Assembly: GCA_035048495.1 (NCBI GenBank)
Contig: CM068547.1
Span: 20,343,913 to 20,407,912 of the forward strand
DNA length: 64,000 nucleotides
From: Euptelea pleiosperma
Taxonomy: Eukaryota > Streptophyta > Magnoliopsida > Ranunculales > Eupteleaceae
Direction: 5' to 3'
Shown here: piece by piece, positions 52,529-63,393 of the stretch
Layout of the letters: every line of letters starts with the position of its first letter
Position numbering within the stretch: the first letter of the stretch is position 1
Position numbers and translations under genes: made by a program
The notes under the pieces: model-generated
The model's input: the letters and a program-made list of their open reading frames with translations, nothing else
The model's database searches: none
What the model was told of the DNA's origin: nothing

Positions 52529-54731
52529 CCCATGCCTTAAATGGCTGACTGATTGCACCTGAGAACACATTTTTGACACCATTTTGGTGTACCCATTTTT
52601 GGGGCAAAAACTAAGGATTTTGGAGTAATTTGAGGTTGTGGCATGGGTTCCCTTCTAGCCAAGTGAAAAGGAAATTAGGAATCACAACCTCTTAATTTTC
52701 TCTTTTCAAACTTGTAATTTGTTTATATTGAGAACTATGCAAGATCCTATCCCTAAATTTGTACCTTCTAGGTATATAGATTATTTATGTAGTATATGTC
52801 CTTAATATTAACACGGGCATGAGGCTGGCCATGCATTTATGAAAAGATTATGAAACAACAAAGAAAGAAAAATTAGATCTTTGTTACTTTAATTACTGTT
52901 TAGATAGTTGGATTACTTCGATACTAGTATGTTTATATTCTTATGTGTCAAGTGCCAGAATCAATGAAACGACTAGATTAGAGGCATCGTTTAGCAATCA
53001 TACGAGTTGTTTTACACTTACACACACACGCGTGCGTGCGCACACACATATTATGTTTGCAATTAGACAATATCTTCATATTTTGTTGTTTTGCATTCGT
53101 ATTAGTGTGATTGAGTTGGCTAGGTCAAGAGATACATAATTTTTGAGTTTTGATTTCTCTACCCTATGGGTGAGAACTAGGGTGAGACATCCTAGATATA
53201 CTAGTAAAATATTTAATAAGAATGATAAAAGAAAGAACCACTAGGGAAAATTGATGGCCTCTGCTAATTTTAATTGTTGCATGCCATCGATTATAAGGAC
53301 CCCTTTCTTCATTCTGAGTACAAATGCAATGTCTACTGCACGATCATGCATCAACAATACTTAAAGAGTTCTCAATATTGATGTAAATGTATGAAGTCTA
53401 GACACCTAAAACACTAAATCTGTAACTCATAAGACATGTCAAACTTATGTAATACATGTTGTATAAGTAGACCACTGTGTAGAGCCTGTTGGCATACACA
53501 AGCTACATGTTAGCCATCTTTATTATGTGAGACAACTAGTTAAAAATTAGCTAAGCTATGGGACTCTGTAGGTTCGTTTATACTAGAGAGACCAGTAAAG
53601 TTGATAATTCCATCATATTCGAATTTGTTGTGAGCAACACAACTACTACTCAAAAGTGAGCCACAGAATGATAGAGGGACTATCTTGGGATCCAAGACAA
53701 AATGTCATCATAGCAGAACAACAATGTGACAAAAAAGTGGATTGGTGTAACATGTTATACTTGTTAATTACTCTTTCTTGATCTAAATGCCATCCATGTC
53801 TAAATGTTCATTCCTCAAAAATAATTAGGGGGTATGAGTGGATTATACACACCATTAATCCACTTGTATCCTATGTTCTTTAATAATTTAATTCCTTAAA
53901 ACAACGCATTATACCCATTTTTTTTTTTCCAATAAAAATAGACGTTGGACCAAGTCATCATTTTGTCGCTACTGGTCCGTCATTTTGGACGCTACTTGAA
54001 AATGACACACCAAGTCCATCGTATTTGAGTAAAAAGGCAGTTTTCAACCGTCATTTTTTAACTACAAAATGTTGATATTGAACCAACCTATTACACCAAG
54101 TCCATCTTATTTGAGTAAAAATGCAATTTCATCATTAGCCTATTTATTTTGCGTTTCTTTTATTCTCGTGTATCTTGTTTATATTCATCATTGGGTTTTA
54201 TTCTCCTATTCTCATGTGTCTTTCCATATGTTTTATTTTTATTTTGATAAGTATGTGTCTTTCCATATTCATCGTTAGCCTAATGGAATAGATTTTGTAA
54301 TGTATATATGTTGGTAGAAATACTTCATTATCAGACAAAGTAACTAATTCCAAATCCAGTGTTTCTCTCATATTTGATTTATATAGCACCTCTTTTTCTC
54401 TAGATATTTGATTAGATTTTTGTCATTATTTATACTTGTTCTTAGTTAGTAATTGTTAATTTATCCTAAGTTTATGTTGTATATAAATGTGAATTGTGCA
54501 CACATACACACATCATGCATGCATATATATGCATTAAACCTTAGATCTCCCGTTCAAGAATCACTTTGTGACAATTATGTGGCTTATCACCTATTTGTGA
54601 TACATTAGTTGTAAATTATGACGTTTGGTTCTCATTTGAGACTAAATTCAAGTTAACAACTTATTTGTCTTTTTGGTGATAAGGAGTAATTGTCTGCTGT
54701 TGATTCTTGAATTGTCCATTTGGACAGTTTG

Positions 54732-54959
54732 GGAATGCATAATCTCTGGTACAATTAGTAGTTATAGTGTTTATTTCCATTTGTAGGACAATTTTGGTGA
54801 GCATTCCTCTTGTTCTTTGGGTACATATTTAGACAATGTGACATGTTTGCCCCTAGTCTAAGTCCTATACTTGGAGAGCTATGGGGAAATGCTGTCGAAA
54901 TTTTCCTTCAAAGAGAAATAATCACTTATCTATTGAGTGTACCAGAGATTATGCATTCC
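54732..54959. repeat. Perfect 21-bp inverted repeat upstream of the transposase
   Basis: GGAATGCATAATCTCTGGTA(C) at 54732-54752 is exactly inverted at 54939-54959, with 186 bp between. It ends 122 bp before the transposase ATG. Confidence 0.8.
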
Positions 54960-55081
54960 TGAATGGGATAGGATCAACCCACCCTTTAGAGAGGAGATAG
55001 GAAGCATGATGCATGTGCATTTGAGTTGTGTGTGACAACGTACTTAATTTCAGTTGAAGGTGGCGTCATTTTGAAGAAGAT

Positions 55082-58000
55082 ATGCCGATGGATAAAAGTT
55101 GGGTTGGGAAGCCAAGAAATAGCCCTGAGTATCTAAACGGAGTAGGACAATTCTTGGATTTTGTATTTTCTCGTTCAGAGTACGGAGACAAGATCAAGTG
55201 TCCATGTAAAAAATGTTGTCATGCGTTCCTAAAGGATCGACTAGAAGTATATTGGGACCTAGTATTGATTGGGATAATTCTGGATTATACCGTCTGGTTG
55301 TACCATGGAGAATATGATAATGAATACATGAGTGATGAGGTTGACGAGGGTGATGATATGCAAGGAATGTTACACGATGCATATGGAACGGCGAACTTTG
55401 ATCGTGAAGAGGAGAATGAATTGAATTAGACTGGATTGACTGAGCCAAATCCGGAAGCGAATAAATTTTATAAATTGTTAAAGGATGTTGAGACTGAACT
55501 GTACCCAGGTTGCACAAAATTTTTAAAATTATTTTTTATTGTACAGTTGTTACACTTGAAGTGTCTTAACGGATGGAGTAACAAGTCATTCGACATGTTG
55601 CTTGAGTTGTTAAAAGAGTCAATTCCTATTGGTGAAACGTTGCCCAGGAATCATTATGAATCCAAAAAGATCCTTCAGGATCTTGGGATGCATTATACAA
55701 AGATAGATGCATGCCCGAATGACTGCATGTTATACTAGAAGGAGCATGAGACCGCAAATGAATGTGTCGTATGTGGTGAGTCCAGGTGGAAATTGATTAC
55801 ATGTCAGTCTACTGAAGATGCTTCCACTTCATCTACAGAGGATAAGAAAATACCTGTGAAGATTTTGCGTTATTTTTCATTGAGACCGAGACTTCAGAGG
55901 TTGTTTATATGTTCAAAAATAGCCGAACACATGAGATGGCATGCCGAGGGTCGTACAAAAGATGGCGTGTTGAGGCATCCAGCAGATTCGAAGGCGTGGG
56001 AAGCTTTAGACGAGAAATACCCATCGTTCGCTTCTGAACAGAGGAATGTTAGAATTGGGATAGGGAGCGATGGCTTCACTCCTTTTAGTTATACGAGTAC
56101 TCCTCACAGTACATGGCCAGTAATTATTATTCCATATAATTTGCCACCATGGATGTGTATGAAACAAACATCTTTCATGTTGACGTTGCTTATTCCTGGC
56201 CCTAAGGCTCCTGGGAACGACATCGATGTATACCTGCAACCATTGATCGAAGAATTGAAGGAATTATGGACAGATGGATTTGAGACATACGATGCCTCTT
56301 TAAAATAAAATTTTCGGTGTCATGTAGGAGTCATATGGACTATTAATGACTTCCCTGCACTTGCAAACTTGTCAGGGTGGAGCACTAAGGGAAAACTTAC
56401 TTGTCCCTCATGCCACAAGGATACTTGTTCAGTCAGATTGCAAGAAGGACATAAAGAATGTTACTTGGGACATCGTCGATTCCTACCAACTGATCATAAA
56501 TTCCGACATAATAAGAAGTCGTTTACTGGTAGAAAAGAATTAAAAAGTGCTCCAAAATCATTGACCGGTGGGGATGTGCTCGACCAGTTACGGGACTACG
56601 AGCAGATAACATTTGGGAAGTCAGATAAGGATAAAATTGGGAGGAAGAGAAAGAGGGATGATTGTAATTTACCTAAGAATTGGAAAAAGAAGAGCATTTT
56701 TTTCGAATTGCCGTATTGGAAAGATCTCTTGTTGCGGCACAATTTGGATGTCATGTACATTGAAAAGAATGTGTGTGATAATGTGATCGGGACACTGCTA
56801 AATATGGAGGGTTCTAAAGATAACCTGAAGGCTCGTCTGGATACGAAATTAATGGGTATAAGAAATGAACTTCACCCCAATCCAGATGGGAGGAAACTTT
56901 TACTTCCCACTGCATGTCACACGATGTCTTTGGTTGAGAAAAGGAAATTCTGTCAAATCTTGAAAGATGTGAAGGTTCCAGATAGTTATTCGTCAAATTC
57001 CTCACGATGTGTTCAAGTGAAGCAATGCAAGATCTCGGGGCTCAAGAGTCACGATTGCCATGTTCTCATGCAACAATTTCTTCCGCTTGCAATACGTGGT
57101 AACTTACCAAAGAATGCGTGTTTAGTTTTGATTGAGTTGTCCACGTTCTTCAGGCAGTTATGTTCGAAGGTGTTGAATGTGAAAGAATTGGAGCAACTTG
57201 AATCGCAGATTATTGTAACACTTTGCAAATTAGAAATGATCTTTCCGTCGGCATTTTTTGATATAATGGTGCACTTGCCCATTCATCTAGCTGGTGAAGC
57301 CAAGGTGGCCGGACCCGTACAATATCGATGGATGTATCCAATTGAGAGGTACCTGCATAGGCTCAAAACATATGTTCGAAATAAAAATTATCCGGAAGGG
57401 TCAATTGTCAAAGGGTACATTTGTGAAGAATCATTGATATTTTGCTCGAGATACTTGCATGACATTGAAACGAGGTTCAACCGGCCACAACGGAATAGCG
57501 ATGCTATTGATGCTGAATCACATGGGAAGTTATCTATTTTCACAGGAATTGGTCGTGCCATAGGGAAGGCTACAACATACATGCTAAGCAACCTTGACTG
57601 GGAACAAGCTCATCTCTATGTGCTAAACAACTGCCCCGAAGTCGCTCCATTTATTGAGTAAGATTAATTGTTCAAAATCTACTTTCGGCATGTATTTCAT
57701 ATAAATTGGTACTTATTGACGTATTATTTATTGTACAGGCAACACAAACTAATAATTAATACCAATAATCGACGTATGGGACCTAAGGATGTTGAACTGA
57801 AACATATCAAGGACTTTTCTTCATGGTTTAAACAACATGTACAGTTTAGATATCATACAAACACTTTTATTTTTTAAGTGTAATTATATATAGTTTAAAT
57901 GTATTAACCTTATTTTTTAAACATGCCTAGGTTTCGCAGATGCGATTAAATGGCGAGCAAGTACATGAATCTCTCAAAATATTATCTCTGGGTCCTTCTT

Positions 58001-58644
58001 GGACAGTGAAATCTTTTAAGGGTTATATTGTAAAAGGGTTTAGATTTCACACAGAAGATAGAGAGAGAAAGAGAAAAACTCAAAATAGTAGAGTTTTTAT
58101 AACTACAGAGACTAATAGCTTTGCAAGCGCGAGAGACACGAACCCAACAACAGGCAATGTCGAATACTATGGCATTTTAAATGATATTCTGGAGCTACAG
58201 TATCCTGGCGAAAATCAGATCATGTTATTTAAATGTCATTGGTATGATGTCCTGACTCATGGAGGATTCCGACAAGATGAGTATGGGTTCAATTGTGTGA
58301 ATGTCAAACGAACCTTAAATACCAATGAACCATTTATTCTCTTAAGTCAGGCACAACAAGTTTTTTATGTCCAAGACAACAACAATGCTGATTGGCGCAT
58401 TGTACTAAAGACACAACCACGAGACACATACAACATGGTGTCAACCGAGGACCTAGAAGAAGAGCCTTTCCAAGAAAATGAGCCCGGGTTGTACCAACAG
58501 GAACCTGATTCCAATGATGATGTTAGTTGGGTTAGGGATGATGTCGACGGAGTTGTTGTTGAAGGTTATGGAGTAGATCAAGCTTTCATCAATGATGAGG
58601 ATCCATTGCAATTTTTAATATATGTTGTAATTTTCTTTTTGTAA
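55082..58644 (+). pseudogene. CACTA tnp2-type transposase with three nonsense codons
   Basis: Three exons (55082-57657, 57739-57838, 57931-58644) join in frame, about 1,129 codons. Residues 3-78 form the transposase-associated domain with KCPCKKC. The tnp2 core follows from about 245: GSDGFTPF (catalytic Asp) near 56070, DIDVYLQP near 56222, and YIEKNVC near 56758. Then come DUF4218 (GLKSHDCHVLMQQFLPLAIRG region, 57040) and DUF4216 (FKCHWYDV and SQAQQVFYV, 58225-58370). The frame is unbroken except for TAG at 55427, TAG at 55736 (probably a former Trp) and TAA at 56306. Family knowledge says this protein cuts and joins the element ends. Here only truncated products are possible, although internal starts (for example 56369) leave a 430-codon open part. 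Confidence 0.93.
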
Positions 58645-58761
58645 TATGTTTGATTAATGAAATTGAGTTCTTTTACATTGATTTATTCTGTGAATATTAT
58701 TCATGCATATATGGCCTAATATTATTCGTGCAAGAATTTAGATATGCCTTGACAAAATAAA

Positions 58762-58953
58762 GTGTGTAGGAAGACTACATCAAGAGCCCCATTGCCAGTG
58801 TCGGCCCCCATCGACAGTATCAGGCCCATCATCAGCCCCATCCCCAATGGCAGTTCCATCGCCAGCCCCATCCCCATCCCCATCGTCAGCCCCTTCCCCA
58901 GTGGCAGCTCCATCGCCAGCCTCATCACCAGCCCTACAGTCGACGCCTGGTAG
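58762..58953 (+). other. Possible first exon of the second CACTA gene, Pro/Ser-rich repeat
   Basis: 63 codons with repeating SPIPNGSSIAS/SPFPSGSSIAS blocks, from imperfect repeats of cagccccatcc and gcagctccatcgcc. It precedes the recognised exons by about 90 bp. The start and splice donor are not certain. It may equally be non-coding repeat. Confidence 0.4.
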
Positions 58954-59043
58954 CGCTGGTATGATATAAGTTGCTGATATTATTATTTGATGTTATAAAT
59001 TTTGTATACTCATTGACGTGTTTTTGTTTAATTTTTGAAATAG

Positions 59044-62000
59044 CTTCTACCAGCGTCTAGAGGAGAGGGCCCACATGAGGAATGGGTCATTTTGGCATTC
59101 CATTTGGCCAAAAAATACAAATTGAATGAAATGAACTAGGCCAACCTGTAGGTGATGGGGCTCGTTCATTTGGACAAGTATTGGGGACGGTTGTTAGGCA
59201 TTCTGGTCACGCATCGTTGCAGTTAAAGAGATGGTCTAATATTCCTGATGATGCGAAGGAGAGGATGTGGCAAAAAGTAAAGGTAGATGACATGATTTTT
59301 TAACACTATTTTTACTGATTTTGACTTAGTTATTATCCATTTTCACTTTTAGTAAATGATGTGATTTTTAACAGTATTGTTGCTTAACATTTCAGCAACA
59401 AGTTGATATCAGCGATGACCACAGACCGTGGGTCATGCAGTCAATGGGAACTAAATACAGCGATTGGAGGAATGATTTGAAGAAAAATTATGATGCCATG
59501 GACACGGATGAGCTTCGATTACAGAATAAACCCATAGGCATCTCAAATGCTGATTGGGCCTCTCTAGTCGTATACTGGAGTAGTGATGAGTTTCAGGTAT
59601 TTCAAAAATAAAATTTCATTAACCGTCTGGTCCTATGTCATGACATTGAATTTGTTGCAGGCAATGTCAAAGCAAAATAAGGCGAACCATAGTAAGCAAA
59701 CCATAAAACATATTGGGGGCACGAAGAGTTTTGCGCGCCACAAAGATGAGGAGGTGCGTATATGATTTCAATGTATCACTGCTTATTTTTTTAAGTTACT
59801 TTGACCTGTTATTGTTTAATAATGTATATGTTTTTTCTTCAAGAATAGGCTCGGAGTAGGACAGACAGTACTACACCGAGTCGAGTTGACTTATTCTTCC
59901 GAACCCATCTTAGAAAAGACGGGTCGCTAGTTGATTCTACATCTGCTGATATCATGGTATGTATGATGTCTATTTTAAATAAAAATACAATTGTCTTCTA
60001 CTAACTAATTTGTTTTGAATGCAGTCCAAATTTAGGGAGCTTTCACAGAGTCGAGTGTCAGAGAGTGGTGAGAGTTCTACTCTTGCACTTACAGCTGACG
60101 AGATTTATACCAGCGTGATGCTCCCAGAGCGACATGGACGGGTACGTGGCTTTGGTCTAGGCCCGACACCGACTTCGGTCTTTGGCTCATCATCTAGGTC
60201 ATCCAGTTCCAGTTATAAGGTTCTTCAAAATGAGTTCCAACAGATGCAAGAGCAAATGCAGAAGATGCAGGAGCAGATGCAAAAACAGGAGGAGATGCAT
60301 CAGCAAGCCCAATCCCAGATGCAGGAGCAGATGCAGCAGCACGTGAGTAGGATGGTACAAGAGCAGATGGTTGCATTTTTTCGTTCCATGCAATCAGCTA
60401 ACATACTGCCTCCGAGCCAAGACCAACATCAGTCTGACGACGCAAATGATGATCAGGTACATCTATATTTATGAGATATGATTGTTGTTATTAAGTACTC
60501 AAAATGAGGTTTTAAGTTAAGTCAAATTTAAGACCTCGACGTCCAAATTGGGAAAACAAGGTCCAAATCTTCTAAAATTTGTTACAACACTTCTATTGTG
60601 TTGAAACAAATATGCTGGAAGAGACGGGGTAAAAAATAGATGTCCAGTTAGAAATCTGTAGTTAGTTATAGGTTTAGGCATTTACAGGTTTTAAGTTAAG
60701 TCATATTTAGGACTCTGATGCCCAAATCGGGCAAACGAAGTCCGAGTCTCCCGAAACCTGTTACAACACTTTTATTGTGTTGAAACAAATATATCGAAAG
60801 AGATGGGGTAAAAAATAGATGTCCGGTTAGGAATCTGTAGTCAGTTATAGATTTAGGCATTTACAGGTTTTAAGTTAAGTCATATTTAGGACTCCGACGC
60901 CCAAATCAGGGTAAACGAAGTCCGAATCTCCCGAAACCTGTTACAACACTTCTATTATGTTGAAACAAATATGCTAGAAGAGACGGGGTAAAAAATAGAT
61001 GTTCGATTAGGAATTTGTAGTCAGTTATAGGTTTAAGTATTTATAGGTTTTAAGTTAAGTCAAATTTAGGACCTCGACGTCCAAATCGGGCAAACGAGGT
61101 CTGAATCTCCCAAAATTTGTTACAACACTTCTATTGTGTTGAAACAAATATGCTGAAAGAGACGGGATAAAAAACAGATGTCCGATTAGAAATCTGTAGT
61201 CAGTTATAGGTTTAGGCCTTTACAGGTTTTAAGTTAAGTCATATTTAGGACTCCGATGCCCAAATCGGGCAAACAAAGTCCGAATCTCCCGAAACCTATT
61301 ACAACACTTCTATTGTGTTGAAACAAATATGTCGGAAGAGATGGGGTAAAAAATAGATGTCCGGTTAGGAATCTGTAGTCAGTTATAGGTTTAAGCATTT
61401 ACAGGTTTTAAGTTAAGTCATATTTAGGACTCCGACGCCCAAATCGGGTAAACGAAGTCCGAATCTCCCGAAACCTGTTACAACACTTCTATTATATTGA
61501 AACAAATATGCTGGAAGAGACGGGGTAAAAAATAGATGTCCAGTTAGGAATCTGTAGTCAATTATAGGTTTAGGCATTTACAAGTTTTAAGTTAAGTCAT
61601 ATTTAGGACTCTGACACCCAAATCAAGTAAATGAAGTCCGAATCTCCCGAAACCTATTATAACACTTCTATTGTGTTGAAACAAATATGCTGGAAGAGAC
61701 GGGGTATAAAACAGATGTTCAGTTAGGAATCTGTAGTCAGTTATAGGTTTAAGTATTTATAGGTTTTAAGTTAGGTCAAATTTACAACCTCGACGTCCAA
61801 ACTGGGCAAACGAGGTCCGAATCTCCCAAAATTTGTTACAACATTTCTATTATATTAAAACAAATATGTTGGAAGAGACGGGGTGAAAAACAGATGTCCG
61901 GTTAGAAATCTGTAGTTAGTTATAGGTTTAGGCATTTACAGGTTTTAAGTTAAGTCATATTTAGGACTCCGAAGCCCAAGTCGAGTAAACGAAGTCCGAA

Positions 62001-62757
62001 TCTCCTGAAACCTGTTACAACACTTCTATTGTGTTAAAACAAATATGTCAGAAGAGATGGGGTAAAAAATAGATGTCCGGTTAGGAATCTGTAATCAGTT
62101 ATAGGTTTAGGCATTTACAGGTTTCAAGTTAAGTCATATTTAGGACTCCGACGCCCAAATCAGGTAAACGAATGCCAAATCTCCCAAAACCTGTTACAAC
62201 ACTTCTATTGTGTTGAAACAAATATGCTGGAAGAGATGGGATAAAAAACAGATGTCTGATTAGGAATCTATAGTTAGTTATAGGTTAAAGTATTTATAGG
62301 TTTTAAGTTAGGTTAAATTTATGACCTCGTCGTCCAAATTGGGCAAACGAGGTCCGAATCTCCAGAAACCATTTACAACACTTCTATTGTGTTGAAACAA
62401 ATATGCTGGAAGAGACGAGATAAAAAACAGATGTCCGGTTAGGAATCTGTAGTCAGTTATAGGTTTAGGCATTTACGGGTTTTAAGTTAAGTCATATTTA
62501 GGACTCCGATGCCCAAATCGGGTAAACGAAGTCCGAATCTCCCGAAACCTGTTACAATACTTCTATTGTGTTGAAACAAATATGCTGGAAGAGATGGGGT
62601 AAAACACAAATGTCCGGTTAGAAATCAGTAGTCAGTTAAACATTTCAAAGTTTTTAAGTTTAACTTTAATTCTTCATTTCGTTTACATTGAATCTTAACA
62701 TTTTATATGTTAATTATTTTACTTTTATTTGTTTTGCAGGGCCTAGATGCTGATTGA
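59044..62757 (+). pseudogene. Second CACTA protein, Transposase_24 (Ptta/En/Spm) type, with nonsense codons
   Basis: Exons 59044-59282, 59396-59596, 59661-59753, 59849-59956, 60025-60456 and 62740-62757 (stop TGA) splice with GT-AG and keep one frame. Recognisable parts are GQPVGDGARSFGQVLG and WSNIPDDAKERMW in exon 1, and RTHLRKDGSLVD in exon 4. A Gln/Met-rich coiled-coil follows (QMQEQMQKMQEQMQ, about 60240-60345). Exon 1 has TAG at 59058 and TGA at 59076 and 59127; the later exons are open. The family is thought to be the DNA-binding partner acting at subterminal repeats. Its last intron (60457-62739) holds a satellite array. Confidence 0.85.
60508..62656. repeat. 179-bp satellite, 12 tandem monomers, inside a transposase intron
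   Basis: Monomers start (ggttttaagtt) at 60508, 60687, 60866, 61046, 61225, 61404, 61583, 61762, 61941, 62120, 62299 and 62478. Spacing is 179 bp throughout, with a single 180. A partial thirteenth start is at 62657. Two types are visible at positions 24-45: gacctcgacgtcc (A) and gactccgacgccc (B). They occur in the order A B B A B B B A B B A B. Confidence 0.97.
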
Positions 62758-63008
62758 TCGTGTCTTCTACTCTTCCAGATTGATTTTTGAAACTTTTATA
62801 ACATTGTTAAATTTAAAACAATCAATATTCTAGAAATTTAATTATTTAAGATATTGAATTTTTTATTTTCTTTATATTCTGATTTGATTAAATGGACATG
62901 GAATAGGGAAATGTGGTATTATATACATTATAGGTACAGGTACAGGTACAGGTACAGGTACAATAAATTATGCAAAAGTAAAATTGGAATTTATACTATC
63001 AATCCTTT
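62758..63008. other. CACTA 3' untranslated stretch with GGTACA microsatellite
   Basis: AT-rich sequence after the stop codon of the second gene. 62933-62962 is (GGTACA) repeated five times. No other feature is seen. Confidence 0.6.
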
Positions 63009-63393
63009 TAGCGACGGCCAGGAACCGTCGCAATAACATGTATATAGCGACGGCCAGAACATTAACCGATGCTATATATGTCATATAGCGATGGTCGATT
63101 TACATGGCCCTCGCTATATATCTTTTACAGCGACGGTCAGTGCTTCTGGCCGTCGCAATATACATGTTATAGCAACAGTTCCTGGCCGTCGCTAAAAGGT
63201 TTGGCAGTATAGCACAAATTGAGATATACCGACGGGCATTTTTGAGGTGACCGTCGGTAATACCTTTTACCGAAGAAATTTATAGCGACGGGTAGCGACG
63301 GTTGTGTTGGCCGTCGGTATAACATATAGTGATGAATTGTAGCCCTATACTGACGGTCATCGGCCGTCGCTGAAAGTCTTTTTTCCTGTAGTG
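63009..63393. repeat. CACTA right end and subterminal repeats
   Basis: Repeated tagcgacggccag (63010, 63044), agcgacggtcag (63129), ggccgtcgc (63149, 63184, 63363) and related ggccgtcggta units in both orientations. The element closes with TTTTCCTGTAGTG. Confidence 0.9.

Larger units (their letters stand above)
51071..55081. other. CACTA 5' non-coding region with inserted MITEs
   Basis: Starts with a CT-rich leader-like stretch (51071-51250). It contains fold-back MITE relics (51278-51525) and a Mutator-type MITE (51847-52528). There is also an alternating CA/CG microsatellite (53018-53050) and a 34-bp direct repeat (caccaagtccatc, 54009 and 54094). No protein-coding gene is supported before 55082. 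Confidence 0.5.
50743..63393 (+). mobile_element. Complete CACTA (En/Spm) DNA transposon, 12.65 kb, disabled
   Basis: Ends are CACTACAAGAAA at the left and TTTTCCTGTAGTG at the right, with TTT on both sides (50740-50742 and 63394-63396), the 3-bp target duplication of this superfamily. Subterminal arrays of cgacggcc-type repeats lie at both ends in both orientations. It encodes a tnp2-type transposase (55082-58644) and a second, Transposase_24-type protein (59044-62757). Both carry nonsense codons. Additional MITEs are inserted in its 5' half. If the ends are functional it could be moved by a related active element. Confidence 0.95.

Noticed and set aside
60194..60393. Two antisense frames over the Gln/Met-rich exon
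   Set aside because: They are shadows of the repetitive coding strand; the + strand exon has proper splice sites and family motifs.
60508..62656. CRISPR-like reading of the regular array
   Set aside because: The whole 179-bp unit is conserved with no unique spacers, and the DNA is eukaryotic; it is a satellite array.
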